This document shows positions 1 to 9,011 of a DNA stretch of 64,000 nucleotides, one piece after another (positions within the stretch are counted from its first letter, which is position 1; the number at the start of each line of letters is the position of its first letter). The stretch lies in assembly GCF_022829365.1 (NCBI RefSeq), contig NZ_JAKSYJ010000254.1, positions 1 through 64,000 on the forward strand, in the 5' to 3' direction. Both the position numbers and the translations under genes were made by a program. The notes beneath the pieces are model-generated. The model was not told where the DNA came from and made no database searches. It saw only the letters and a program-made list of their open reading frames with translations. Source of the stretch: Methylobacterium sp. J-077 (GTDB taxonomy: Bacteria > Pseudomonadota > Alphaproteobacteria > Rhizobiales > Beijerinckiaceae).

Positions 1-1456
1 GCGCGATCGCCTCGGTCTGGCTGGCGTTCTGGGCGTTCTGCTTGACGTTGGCGGCCATCTCCTCGACCGAGGCCGAGGCCTCCTCCGTGGACGCGGCCTG
101 CTCGGTCGAGCCCTGCGACAGCTGCTCGGCCGAGGACGACAGCTCCTGCGAGCCAGCCGACACGTTGCCGGCCGCCGTGTTCGCCTCCGCCACCACGGCG
201 CGGAGCTGTGCCAGCATCGTCTGCAAAGCGAGCCCCATCGTGTCCTTGTCGGAGAGGGGATTGGCCTCGACCGTAAGGTCGCCCTTCGCGATCGCGTTGG
301 CCAGGGACGCGGTCTCCCTGAGATTGTCGGTCATCCGGTTCATGGCGGTCACGAGATCACCGATCTCGTCCTGCGACGTCACGGCGATCGTCGTGCCGAG
401 ATCCCCGGCCGCGACGCCCTCGGCCAGCGAGACGGCCCGGGCCAGCCCCCGCGCGATCGAGACCGCAAGCCACCCGGCGATGCCGAGACCGAGGAGGAGC
501 GCGCCGGCCAAGGTGGCGAGCATCAGCGTCTGGCTCTCGCGCGACGCCGCCTTCGAGCGCGCGACCGCCTCCGCCATCTGGCGGCCCTGGTAATCGGACA
601 GGGTATCGAAGGCCTGGTTGGTGGCGATGGACGCGGCGCTGTACGCGCCCGAAACGAGCTCGATCGCGTGAATGGGTGCGCCGGGCTCGATCGTGGCCAG
701 GGCCCTCTGGAACGAGGCGGACCAGGTCTCGAAGCTCTGCCGGACCGCTTCGGTGGGGACCTTCAGGGCCGCGCCGACACGGAGCAGGTTCTCCATGCTG
801 CGCCCGATCTCCTCGCGAAGCCGCTTGGCATCGGTCACGTGCTCGTCCAGCCCGGCGACGCTGACCGCGCCCGTGGCGGCCTGCAGCCGGCCCCAGGCCC
901 GTTCGAGGGGGATCTGAAACGCCAGCACCGCCTTGGTCAGGTCGATGGCGTGCTCATCGGCCTTGGCCGTGAGAGCCCCCAGCTCCGTCCGCAGCGCGGC
1001 CATGGCCGGGCGACCCACGCCGATGATCTCGCCCCAGGCCCGGGCATTGGCATTCATCCGGGCTAGGTCCACGATCTTGTTGCCCAGGGCGACTTGCGTC
1101 TCGTATTTCTGCTCGAGGTCCTGGGCGAGCCGGCCGCCCTCCTCGGTCGAGACGCCGGCCTTGACCTTGGCGACGGCCTCCTGGGCGCGCTTGCGGTTAT
1201 CGAGGGCGCGCTTGAGGGAATCCTCGATCTGCGCGTCGTTCACGGTGATCACGGCCGTGCGCATGTTGGCGGTGCTGCGGATGGCGTTGGCCTTGGCCTC
1301 CAGCACCTGGGCCTGCATCTCCGCGCGGTCGCGCAGAAACTCCAGGCTCCTGTCGGACTCCATCAAGCCCAGGTAGCCGACCCCGCCGGCCAGGCCCGCG
1401 AGGATCAGCAACGTGCCGAACCCGCCGGCCAGCTTGGCCTTTATCGAAAGACGCAT
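1..1456 (-). CDS. Methyl-accepting chemotaxis protein, 3' end cut by window edge
   Basis: Transmembrane chemoreceptor that senses a ligand and controls CheA through CheW. The start is the ATG at 1456 (MRLSIKAKLAGG). A first membrane helix spans about residues 8-30, followed by a helical periplasmic region of about 270 residues. A second membrane helix lies at about 307-332 (LAGALLLGLGIAGWLAV), then a HAMP linker and the start of the methylated-helix signalling domain (SSAEQLSQGSTEQAASTEEA). The C-terminal hairpin tip lies beyond base 1. It is the last visible gene of the cheA-cheW-receptor run, 18 bp after cheW, so it is very probably co-transcribed. The ligand cannot be predicted. Family assignment is secure. 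Confidence 0.93.
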   Translation of the reverse strand, partial: MRLSIKAKLAGGFGTLLILAGLAGGVGYLGLMESDRSLEFLRDRAEMQAQVLEAKANAIRSTANMRTAVITVNDAQIEDSLKRALDNRKRAQEAVAKVKAGVSTEEGGRLAQDLEQKYETQVALGNKIVDLARMNANARAWGEIIGVGRPAMAALRTELGALTAKADEHAIDLTKAVLAFQIPLERAWGRLQAATGAVSVAGLDEHVTDAKRLREEIGRSMENLLRVGAALKVPTEAVRQSFETWSASFQRALATIEPGAPIHAIELVSGAYSAASIATNQAFDTLSDYQGRQMAEAVARSKAASRESQTLMLATLAGALLLGLGIAGWLAVSIARGLARAVSLAEGVAAGDLGTTIAVTSQDEIGDLVTAMNRMTDNLRETASLANAIAKGDLTVEANPLSDKDTMGLALQTMLAQLRAVVAEANTAAGNVSAGSQELSSSAEQLSQGSTEQAASTEEASASVEEMAANVKQNAQNASQTEAIA

Positions 1457-1474
1457 ATCCCCAGCCCCTGCCGG

Positions 1475-1936
1475 TCAGTTCAGGATTGCTTGCATGTCCG
1501 GGATGATGACGAAGTCATCCCCGGACTTGACGATGGAGCGGATGTATTCGGGCCGCCACGACGTGCCGATCTTCGGCGCCGGCTGGCGGGTCTCCAGGGC
1601 GACCGCGGTCACCTCGAACACCTTGTCGGCCACGAGCGCGACCAGGGTCGGATCGCCGTCGAGATCGAGCTCGATCACCACGAAGCGGGTGTCCGGCGTC
1701 GCGGCCGCCATCGGCATGCCGAAGCGCTCGCGGATGTCGGCCAGCGGCACGACGTTGCCGCGCACGTTGACCACGTGGCCGAGATGGGGCCGGGCGCCCG
1801 CGACCCGGGTGGTCGGGATCGGGTCGATGATCTCGCGCACCATCCCGGCTCCGAGCGCGAAGGTCTCGGCGCCGATGCGCATCATCACGACCTGCAGGGC
1901 GCGGCCCTGCTCGATGGCCTCCACGAAATCGGTCAT
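1475..1936 (-). CDS. cheW: Chemotaxis adaptor protein CheW
   Basis: Soluble SH3-like scaffold linking chemoreceptors to CheA. The whole protein is one CheW domain, with typical segments such as VRGNVVPLADIRERFG and FEVTAVALETRQPAPK. The ATG at 1936 overlaps the cheA stop in a TGATG arrangement; an in-frame GTG at 1939 is an alternative start. Either way translation is coupled to cheA. At about 153 residues it has normal length. Gene order (cheA, cheW, receptor) supports a complete signalling array core. Confidence 0.95.
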   Translation of the reverse strand: MTDFVEAIEQGRALQVVMMRIGAETFALGAGMVREIIDPIPTTRVAGARPHLGHVVNVRGNVVPLADIRERFGMPMAAATPDTRFVVIELDLDGDPTLVALVADKVFEVTAVALETRQPAPKIGTSWRPEYIRSIVKSGDDFVIIPDMQAILN

Positions 1937-3969
1937 CACGCCACCTCACGGTAGTCGCGCAGCCCGTCCGGGGCGGCGCCGATCTGTCCACCGGCCATCA
2001 GCTGGGCCGGGTCGATGATCAGAGCGGCGGTGCCGTCGCCCAGGATCGTGGCGCCCGAGAAGGTCGTCACGTCGGCGTGCAGCTTCGACAGCGACTTGAT
2101 CACCGTCTGATGGTTGCCGAGGATCTGGTCGGCCACGAGCCCGAACCGGGCCTCGCCCACCGAGACGATGATCACCTTCTGGTACGGGTCGGGCTCGCCG
2201 GTCGCCGCGAACAGGCTGCGCAGGCGCAGGAACGGCACGAGGTCGCCGCGGATGTTGAGGAAGTCCCGGCCGCGTTCGCTGCGGTCGCCCTCGGGCAGCT
2301 CGACGCATTCCTCCACGGCCGCCAGCGGCAGCACGTAGCGGCCGTCGCCGACGCGGATCAGCAGGCCCTCGATGATCGCCAGCGTCAGCGGCAGGCGCAG
2401 CACGATGGCGATGCCCGCCCCCGGCTCGGTGGTGATGTCGATCGAGCCGCGCAGGGCCTCGATCGTCTTCTTGACGACATCCATCCCGACGCCGCGGCCG
2501 GACAGCGCCGAGATCTGCTGCGCGGTGGAGAAGCCCGGTGCGAACAGGAACTGGTAGACCTGCTGGTCGGTGAGCGGGGTGCCGGGGGCGACGAGCCCGC
2601 GCTCCTCGGCCTTGGCGCGGATGCGCGCTACGTCGAGCCCGGCGCCGTCGTCGCGCACGGTGACGTGGACCTGGGCGCCGACATGCTCGGCGCCGAGCGT
2701 GATGCGCCCGGTCGGGTCCTTGCCGGAGGCGCCCCGGCGGGCCGGGTCCTCGATGCCGTGGTCGATGGCGTTGCGGATCAGGTGCACCAGCGGATCGGCC
2801 AGGCGCTCGATCACGGTCTTGTCGAGCTCGGTCTCCTCGCCGTCGGTGACGAAGGTCACGGGCTTGCCGAGATCCCCCGACAGGTCGTGGACCAGGCGCC
2901 GGAACCGGCCGAACAGGGCGCCGATCGGCACCATGCGGATGCTCATGGTGGTGTCGCGCAGCTGTGCCGACAGCCGCTCGATCTCCTCCGCGATAGTCTG
3001 GAGACCGGCATCGGCATGGTGGCCGGCGAGCTGGCTCAGCCGGGCCTGGGCGATCACCAGCTCGCCGACCCGGTCGAGCAGCTCGTCCAGCCGCTCGGCC
3101 TCGACCCGCATGGTGCTGGACCCGCGGGGTTCGGAGCCGCGGGCGGGTCCCCGGCGCTCGGCCTCGGAGGCGGCGGGCTTGGCAGGCGGCTGGGCGACCG
3201 GCACCGGCGCCGGCGCGGCGGGGAGAGGGACCGCGACCGGCGCGGGGGCCGGGGCGCGGTCGTCCAGCGGCGCCAGGGTCAGGACCATGTCGTCCCGCAC
3301 GAACAGGAAAACGTCCTCGATCGCTTCGCGGGTCGCGGCCCCGCGCAAAGTCACGTCCCAGCCGAGCGCCAGGCGCTCCGGGTCCAGGGCGGCGAGGTCG
3401 GGCAGGTCGGCCAGCCGCGGCACCACCGTGCAGGGACCCAGCTCGCGCAGCTCGTCGAGGAGCGCGAGCGGGTTGGTGCCGTTGCGCAGGACCTCCGGGG
3501 CGAAGGCGATGCCGATCCGCCACCCGGCGGTCCCGGCATCCGGCATCTCCGGGGCCGGCGCCTCGGGCTGCGGCGGCATGGCCGGCTGGGCCTGCGCCCG
3601 GCCCACCAGCCGCTCGAGCTCCGCCAGGATCGCCTCGCCGATCACCGGGGCGGTGGAATCCGGATCCTCGATCAGCGTGCGGATGTAGTCCTTGGCCGAG
3701 AGCGAGATGTTGACCAGGTCGGCGCTGATCGGGACCTCGCCGCGCCGGACCAGGTCGAAGGCGGTCTCGAAATCGTGCGTGAAGGCCGCGACCCGGTCGA
3801 AGCCGAACATCGCCCCCGATCCCTTGATCGTGTGCAGGGCCCGGAACGCGGTGTCGACCAGCGCCGAGTCGCCGGGCCGGTCGCCGAGGTCGAGCAGCGT
3901 GGTCTCCAGCCGGTCGAGAAGCTCGTTGGCTTCCGCCAGGAACACCTCGCGTGGATCGTGATCAGTCAT
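1936..3969 (-). CDS. cheA: Chemotaxis histidine kinase CheA
   Basis: Central kinase of the chemotaxis array; it autophosphorylates and passes phosphate to CheY and CheB. Visible domains: an N-terminal Hpt domain with the phospho-accepting His46 in LHTIKGSGAMFG; a P2-like region at about 150-240; an Ala/Pro-rich linker; the dimerisation helices (MRVEAERLDELLDRVGEL); a kinase ATPase domain with N box (HLIRNAIDHGIEDP), G1 box (DDGAGLD) and GRGVGMDVV; and a C-terminal CheW-like domain. 677 residues is normal. Start ATG at 3969. The preceding 380 bp up to the upstream receptor is AT-rich and may hold its promoter. Confidence 0.96.
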   Translation of the reverse strand: MTDHDPREVFLAEANELLDRLETTLLDLGDRPGDSALVDTAFRALHTIKGSGAMFGFDRVAAFTHDFETAFDLVRRGEVPISADLVNISLSAKDYIRTLIEDPDSTAPVIGEAILAELERLVGRAQAQPAMPPQPEAPAPEMPDAGTAGWRIGIAFAPEVLRNGTNPLALLDELRELGPCTVVPRLADLPDLAALDPERLALGWDVTLRGAATREAIEDVFLFVRDDMVLTLAPLDDRAPAPAPVAVPLPAAPAPVPVAQPPAKPAASEAERRGPARGSEPRGSSTMRVEAERLDELLDRVGELVIAQARLSQLAGHHADAGLQTIAEEIERLSAQLRDTTMSIRMVPIGALFGRFRRLVHDLSGDLGKPVTFVTDGEETELDKTVIERLADPLVHLIRNAIDHGIEDPARRGASGKDPTGRITLGAEHVGAQVHVTVRDDGAGLDVARIRAKAEERGLVAPGTPLTDQQVYQFLFAPGFSTAQQISALSGRGVGMDVVKKTIEALRGSIDITTEPGAGIAIVLRLPLTLAIIEGLLIRVGDGRYVLPLAAVEECVELPEGDRSERGRDFLNIRGDLVPFLRLRSLFAATGEPDPYQKVIIVSVGEARFGLVADQILGNHQTVIKSLSKLHADVTTFSGATILGDGTAALIIDPAQLMAGGQIGAAPDGLRDYREVA

Positions 3970-4349
3970 CGTCGAGCGGATCCAGTTGCGCCGTCTTCCG
4001 AGGTATCCGGGCGATCACGCGTCCGATCCGGACGCCGGCCGAAGGCTAGATCGCGCGATCGACCCGAGACTCAGGCGATCGATCGGGACTCATGCTACTT
4101 TGAAGTCGTTAAGAAAAGAAGACCTGACCTCGTTAAAAAGCCGTTTCGGCCAGATTTTTCCCCGAATAAATCTCTTTCTTGAATGGATCAAATCGATCGA
4201 TCTTTGAAAAAATCAGTATTCGACGAATACAGATTGCGCCAGATATGAATTGTGCGCAACCTTTATAACAGGTGCCCTGGTAGATCGACGATCTAACCTG
4301 CGGTAGCGTCGATCGATACAGTCGATCCGCATCGAGATCTGTCGCATGC
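3970..4349. other. Intergenic region between cheA and the soluble receptor
   Basis: 380 bp with no convincing gene. It is markedly AT-richer than its surroundings at about 4080-4290 and contains runs of GATCGATC. It sits upstream of cheA on the minus strand, so it probably carries the cheA promoter. I see no clear terminator or -35/-10 pair that I would defend. Confidence 0.4.
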
Positions 4350-5453
4350 TCAGAACAGGTCGACGCCCGCCAGCGGATCGTCGTCGCGCGCCTGAGCCGG
4401 CGTCGTGGTGCCCAGCAGGCGGCAAGACATCCGGTCCCGGACCTCGCCGAGGGTGCAGCCCGCGATCATCGCCGCCGCCCAGTCCTGCTCGGCATGGCCG
4501 TCCGGGGCGGCCTGCAGGGCGCGCAGGATCGCCTGCAGGTTCTGCAGGCGCTGCTTGGCGAGATCCTGGAACTGCATGGCCACGATGGCGCCCGAGACGT
4601 CCTGGGTGATCGCCTCGGTGGTCTGCACGGTCTGGCCCAGCACGCCGGCAAACCGCGAGCTCTGCTCGACCAGGGCCTGCATGACCTGGCGCACCCGGGC
4701 ATCGGCGTTGCGGCTCTCCTCCGACATGTCGATGGTGGCGATGTCGTGCAGCAGCGCGTGGCTGCTGCGCAGGCCGCCGGCGATCGAGCCGATCTGCTGC
4801 TTGATCACCCCCGAGAGCGTATTGATCGCGCCGGCGAGGCTGCGCACCTCGTCGGCCACCACGGCGAAGGCCTTGCCGGCCTCCCCGGCGCGCGCCGCCT
4901 CGATCTTGGCGTTCAACGCCAGCAGGTTGGTCTGGCGGTTGATCGTCTCGATCTGGGCGATGCTGCCATCCACCGAGGACAACTCGCCCAGCACGCCGTT
5001 CAGAGCGCCCTCCATGGTGGCGCCGCGCGACGACATGAACCCGATCCTGTCGTTGAGCATCGCCAGGATCTCGCCCAACGCCGCCGCGACCTCGGCGAGC
5101 GGCCGCTCGGTCCCATCGATCCGCACCGACTGGATCGACGCCACCAGCCCCTGCACGATCTCGGACTGGCCGCGGGTGGTTACGGCGATCCGCTGGAACC
5201 GGTCCGACAGGCCGTGCACGTCGGTCTCGACATCCGTCGAGACGATCCCGAGCTCGTCGATCAGGGCGTCCAGGGTCCTGCGCTGAACCTCCGACAGGCC
5301 GAGCCGCGCCTGGAGGATATCCGCGGCCCCCAACGGGTGCAGCGGCGCGGCCGGTCCGGCGGCCGGCGCATCCCCGGCCAGGGCGAGGGCCACGCGCGCA
5401 TCCGACGCATCCTCGTGATCCGACTTCAGATTCGCCCGCCCCCAGAAGACCAT
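4350..5453 (-). CDS. Soluble methyl-accepting chemotaxis-type receptor
   Basis: Cytoplasmic chemoreceptor: the conserved signalling tip is present (NLLALNAKIEAARAGE followed by AFAVVADEVRSLA), but no transmembrane segment is visible. The ATG at 5453 gives 367 residues; an upstream in-frame extension exists but looks non-coding and AT-rich. An N-terminal helical region of about 120 residues has no recognised sensor domain, and the C-terminal tail (TTTPAQARDDDPLAG) is acidic. It lies upstream of cheA and points the same way, so it is likely part of the same regulon. It may sense an internal metabolic signal; that is inference. Confidence 0.88.
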   Translation of the reverse strand: MVFWGRANLKSDHEDASDARVALALAGDAPAAGPAAPLHPLGAADILQARLGLSEVQRRTLDALIDELGIVSTDVETDVHGLSDRFQRIAVTTRGQSEIVQGLVASIQSVRIDGTERPLAEVAAALGEILAMLNDRIGFMSSRGATMEGALNGVLGELSSVDGSIAQIETINRQTNLLALNAKIEAARAGEAGKAFAVVADEVRSLAGAINTLSGVIKQQIGSIAGGLRSSHALLHDIATIDMSEESRNADARVRQVMQALVEQSSRFAGVLGQTVQTTEAITQDVSGAIVAMQFQDLAKQRLQNLQAILRALQAAPDGHAEQDWAAAMIAGCTLGEVRDRMSCRLLGTTTPAQARDDDPLAGVDLF

Positions 5454-5899
5454 TGATATGTATTCCTCGGACTCGTCCAGCTCTCGCCGGGGCCAGGATC
5501 GAATTGACGACCGCGAGCAGCCGTTTTCTAAGCCGACCATCTGAATGAACAGTTATGCCGATCGTTCTATGAGTGTCGGCCGACATATTCCGTGTGACCG
5601 GCAACGCACCGTGATGGCCATTTGGAGTCACAATTTGAAGACAAATACTTCCAAAATATTCAAATTAGACAACTGTCGAATACCAGCATTGGCCGGGCCG
5701 AAATCCGGATAACAAGCCGCACAATTCGCTCAATATAGATTCGCAGCCCGTCCGGAACGGCGCAGTTGTCAACAGGAAACCCCGCGTCGATCGTCGGACC
5801 CGCGGGGGCGTTATGATCCATTCAAGGGAAATTTAACGGCCCGATTCTCAAAGAGATCGACTGCAGCCAGTCTGGCCGCGCACCAGCAGCGGATTCCTC
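5454..5899. other. AT-rich divergent promoter region of the chemotaxis locus
   Basis: 446 bp between the minus-strand receptor gene and the plus-strand STAS gene. It is clearly AT-rich at about 5600-5740 against GC-rich flanks, as expected for a bidirectional promoter region. I see no gene here and no unambiguous sigma-70 or sigma-54 hexamer pair. Confidence 0.45.
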
Positions 5900-6199
5900 A
5901 TGGCCGAACCTGTCACCCTCACGATGCCGCCGGACTGCACGCTCCGGACGGCGCAGGCGCTCCGGGCCGACCTGCTGGCGGCGCTCGACGGCGCGTCCGG
6001 CCTGGCGCTGGATTGCGCGGCGATCGAGACGGTGGACGTGACCTTCGTCCAGCTCGTCGTCGCGGCCGCCAAGTCGGCGGCCTCGCGCGGCACGAATCTC
6101 GACCTGATCAACCGGCCCGATGCGGTCACGGCGGCGTTCCGGCGCGCCGGCATCGCGCCGCAGCCGCCGTTCGAAGCCGCTTCCGTCCCCACCCTCTGA
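5900..6199 (+). CDS. STAS-domain protein
   Basis: Small (99 aa) single-domain STAS protein of the anti-sigma-factor-antagonist/MlaB type. The central segment LALDCAAIETVDVTFVQLVV is the STAS strand-helix core, but the usual phosphorylatable Ser is not at the expected place (DVTF instead of DSSG-like). It starts 20 bp upstream of a CheY gene with the same polarity. Stand-alone STAS proteins occur in alphaproteobacterial chemotaxis clusters; a role in this array is inferred from position. Confidence 0.85.
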   Translation: MAEPVTLTMPPDCTLRTAQALRADLLAALDGASGLALDCAAIETVDVTFVQLVVAAAKSAASRGTNLDLINRPDAVTAAFRRAGIAPQPPFEAASVPTL

Positions 6200-6219
6200 G
6201 CCCAGGACCGCGCCCCATC

Positions 6220-6585
6220 ATGGCCACCGTTCTCGCCGTCGACGACTCGCCCAGCATCCGCCAGATGATCAAGATCGTGCTGGGCCCCGCCGGCCACACC
6301 GTGATCGAGGCCGAGGACGGCGCCGAGGGTTTGGCCAAGGCCAAGGCCGGGGCGATCAACCTGGTGATCACCGATCTCAACATGCCGGTGATGAACGGCA
6401 TCGAGATGATCAAGCAGCTGCGCACCGTGCCGGCCTGCGCGGGGGTGCCGATCCTGTTCCTGAGCACGGAATCGGACGAGAGCATCAAGCAGCAGGCGAA
6501 ATCGGCCGGCGCCACCGGCTGGATCACCAAGCCGTTCAAGCCGGAGCAGCTGCTGGCGGTGGTGGCGAAGCTGATCCGCGCCTGA
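6220..6585 (+). CDS. cheY: Single-domain response regulator, CheY type
   Basis: 121-residue receiver domain without an output domain. The catalytic set is complete: acidic pair Asp8-Asp9, phospho-acceptor Asp52 (VITDLNMP), a Ser/Thr switch region (FLSTES) and Lys104 (WITKPF). It is the likely diffusible output of the adjacent CheA, acting on the flagellar motor switch or as a phosphate sink. ATG at 6220, 20 bp after the STAS gene, indicating a two-gene unit. Confidence 0.95.
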   Translation: MATVLAVDDSPSIRQMIKIVLGPAGHTVIEAEDGAEGLAKAKAGAINLVITDLNMPVMNGIEMIKQLRTVPACAGVPILFLSTESDESIKQQAKSAGATGWITKPFKPEQLLAVVAKLIRA

Positions 6586-7241
6586 CGCATCGGGCCTGGT
6601 CCATCGGGCCTGTTCCTCGACGGGCGACCGGATGCACAGGTCGGGTTTCGGACGACGCACCCGGTAGAACGACAGTCGCTCCCGAATCGTGGCGCGTCTC
6701 CCTCCCCTCTCTGCGCGACGTTGCTCACATGGCGGCTCGTGCAGGATGCGACGGGCCCCCGCGCCCGTGCGGGCTACCGGATTCACACTTCTCAGGCTGA
6801 CACTGACAGCTTGAAAAGGAGGCGCTTTTCCCCTCCCCGCAAGGGGAAGAGAGCGCATCGCGCCTCGCAGCAGGAGATGCGTGAACATCGCAGCCCGCAC
6901 GGGAGAGGGGACCCGCGCGTCATCCTGTGCCCGTGTGACCAGGCCCGAAGCGGGAATCCGGTAGCCCCTTTGCGGGGGAGGGAGGGCGCATGTGCGTGCG
7001 CGCGACCGTCCCTTCCCATCCCACGGATGAGATGAACTGTAACGCGTGGTGCAACCCGCGCTACAGGCTCCTAAAACTGCCCTGAAAATCCGACCGCGTC
7101 GCGAATTCCGCATCCCAGTGTGGATGAGCGCGCCAGCGGCAACGTGGGATCGGAACGGGACCCCCATCGGCACGTTGACCGGCGCCATCACGAAGCAATC
7201 ACAACGTCTCACGCAGTTCGGCACAGCGGGTCGGGTACAGA
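6586..7241. other. Long non-coding stretch with inverted repeats
   Basis: 656 bp between cheY and the sensor protein gene, with no supported gene. Reading frames here are low-complexity and lack family resemblance. It contains a nested inverted-repeat element (annotated separately) and the leader of the downstream gene. Confidence 0.5.
6771..6991. repeat. Nested inverted-repeat element
   Basis: A perfect 14-bp inverted repeat (GGGCTACCGGATTC at 6771-6784, its complement at 6954-6967) brackets about 170 bp. Inside and beyond it lie a second pair of complementary GC-rich arms, CCCCTCCCCGCAAGGGG at about 6830 and CCCCTTTGCGGGGGAGGG at about 6965. No transposase is present. It looks like a small non-autonomous palindromic repeat. 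Confidence 0.55.
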
Positions 7242-8333
7242 ATGGGCGGTCAGCCACCAGGGTCCGGAACGGCTGCGCCGCAGGCGACGGACCCCTCGGG
7301 CGATCCGACGCACGGGCCGGCGGCCGCGGGCAGCATCGCCCTGAGCGACAGCTTCCGGCGCTTCGCCGACGTGGTGCCGCTGATGCTGTGGCGCTCGGAC
7401 GAGACCGGCCGTGCCGTCCACCACAACGAGTGCTGGCTCGATTTCACCGGCCGGCCGCTCGAGGAGGAATTGCGCCTCGGCTGGCGCAGCGGCCTGCATC
7501 CGGAGGATTTCGAGCGTCACGCCCGGATCGTCGCGGAGGCCTTCGCGGCGCGCTCGCCGTTCACAGTGGAATTCCGGCTGAAGCGGCACGACGGCGTCTA
7601 CCGCTGGCTGCTCGATACCGCCCGCCCGCTGGTCGAGGACGGCCGCTTCCAGGGCTATCTCGGCTCCTGCTTCGACATCACCGACCGCAAGCACGCCGAG
7701 GAGCATATCGAGCAGGCGCTCGCCGAGAAGGAGGCGCTGCTCGCCGAGGTCTATCACCGGGTGCGCAACAACCTCCAGGTGATGGTCAGCCTGATCGGCC
7801 TGTACGGGCGGGCCGCCCCGGACCCGTGCCGCGGCAGCTTCGAGGCGCTGGGCCAGCGGGTCCGGGCGATCGCGCTGGTGCAGCAGCACCTGCACGAGGC
7901 GCCTCACATCGCCTCGATCGACCTGCACGATTACCTGCACCGCCTGGCCTCGGGCCTCGGGCAGCTCCGGCGGGCCGGGCGGATCGGCGTGCAGGTCGGC
8001 GGTTCCGGGACCGGGCTGGTCGAGCCGCGCACCGCCAACGCGCTGGGCATGATCGTCGCCGAGATCGTCGCCGAGTGCCTGGACGCCACCGCCGAGCACG
8101 TCGCCTGCTCGATCGCCATCGAGATTGAATCGGCCGAGGGCCATCCGCTGCGCGTCTCGATCGTCTCCGGCATCAGCGAGATGGCCGCCACCGGCCGCTC
8201 CAACATCCCGAAGTTGGGCCCGCGCCTGATTGCGGCCTACGCGGCCCAGGCCGAGATTTTGGTGTCGGGCGATGCCAGCACCGCCGAGCCCCTGATCCTG
8301 ACCCTGCCGCCGACACAAGCCCCGGAGCCGTGA
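7242..8333 (+). CDS. PAS domain HisKA_2-family sensor protein with degenerate ATPase domain
   Basis: Two-component sensor of the HisKA_2 group. A PAS domain (about residues 38-150, ending FDITDRKHAEEH) is followed by a HisKA_2 phospho-acceptor helix with His172 in EVYHRVRNNLQVMVSL. The C-terminal 150 residues occupy the place of the HATPase domain, but the N box reads IVAEIVAECLDATAEH and no D-G-G or G-G-G nucleotide loop is visible. It may therefore be a histidine phosphotransfer protein rather than a kinase. ATG at 7242; 363 aa. No response regulator is adjacent. Confidence 0.8.
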   Translation: MGGQPPGSGTAAPQATDPSGDPTHGPAAAGSIALSDSFRRFADVVPLMLWRSDETGRAVHHNECWLDFTGRPLEEELRLGWRSGLHPEDFERHARIVAEAFAARSPFTVEFRLKRHDGVYRWLLDTARPLVEDGRFQGYLGSCFDITDRKHAEEHIEQALAEKEALLAEVYHRVRNNLQVMVSLIGLYGRAAPDPCRGSFEALGQRVRAIALVQQHLHEAPHIASIDLHDYLHRLASGLGQLRRAGRIGVQVGGSGTGLVEPRTANALGMIVAEIVAECLDATAEHVACSIAIEIESAEGHPLRVSIVSGISEMAATGRSNIPKLGPRLIAAYAAQAEILVSGDASTAEPLILTLPPTQAPEP

Positions 8334-8396
8334 TCGCCGGCGCCGCACCCCCTGGCGCTTCGCGATCGAGTCGCCAGATTTTCGCCGGGGCCTTAT

Positions 8397-8450
8397 AGAG
8401 CATCATCCCGAAAGGTGGTTTCCGGCTTTCGGAACAAGATGATGTAAAAC
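8397..8450. repeat. Interspersed palindromic repeat
   Basis: Imperfect hairpin with outer arms CATCATC (8401) and GATGATG (8438) and inner arms CGAAAG and CTTTCG. It resembles the family of short dispersed palindromes common between Rhizobiales genes. Position just after the sensor gene suggests it could also act as a transcript end. Confidence 0.6.
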
Positions 8451-8531
8451 CAAGGGCCTAGCGCGTCGTCCTGGTTCCGATGCCCAGGACGATGCGCGAA
8501 CAGCCCCGGCCCACGCGAGATCCGGTCCACC

Positions 8532-8963
8532 ATGGTTCCCCCGATCGACACCATCGTCGAGAACTTCGCGTTCATCGACGATTGGGAAGAGCGCTACCGC
8601 TATCTGATCGAGCTGGGGCGCGCCCTGCCGCCCGCGGACCCGGCGCTGCACGCCGAGGCCAACAAGGTCCAGGGCTGCGCCAGCCAGGTCTGGATCGACC
8701 TCGACGTCGACCGCTCGGATGCCGAGCCGCGCCTGCGCATGCGCGGCGACAGCGACGCCCATATCGTGCGCGGCCTCGTGGCGCTGATGATCGCGCTGTT
8801 CGACGGCAAGCCGCTCCGCGAGGCCGCCGAGACCGACGCCTTCGCGCTCTACACCAAGCTTGGCCTGGGCGAGCACCTGACCCCGCAGCGCTCCAACGGC
8901 GTGCGCGCCATGGCCGACCGGGTGCACCGGGATTCGGTGCGGTTTCTGGGGGCCGAGGGGTAG
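8532..8963 (+). CDS. sufE: Cysteine desulfurase sulfur acceptor SufE
   Basis: Accepts persulfide sulfur from SufS-type cysteine desulfurase and delivers it to the SUF Fe-S assembly scaffold. The family signature is intact: catalytic Cys49 in VQGCASQVW and the C-terminal HLTPQRSNGVRAM segment. 143 aa is normal. ATG at 8532. No suf genes are adjacent, so it stands alone, as often seen in alphaproteobacteria. Confidence 0.95.
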   Translation: MVPPIDTIVENFAFIDDWEERYRYLIELGRALPPADPALHAEANKVQGCASQVWIDLDVDRSDAEPRLRMRGDSDAHIVRGLVALMIALFDGKPLREAAETDAFALYTKLGLGEHLTPQRSNGVRAMADRVHRDSVRFLGAEG

Positions 8964-9011
8964 AGGACGGGCGATCCTTGCGAAGGCCTGCTCGGCGGCA
9001 TCATCCCACCC

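Noticed and set aside
2077..4182. Very long plus-strand open frame (701 codons) opposite cheA
   Set aside because: It is the mirror of a gene with strong family motifs; its product is Arg/Gly/His-rich and family-free, as expected from antisense GC-rich DNA.
4213..5631. 472-codon minus-strand frame over the soluble receptor gene
   Set aside because: It overlaps the receptor in another frame and is Arg/Gly-rich with no motif.
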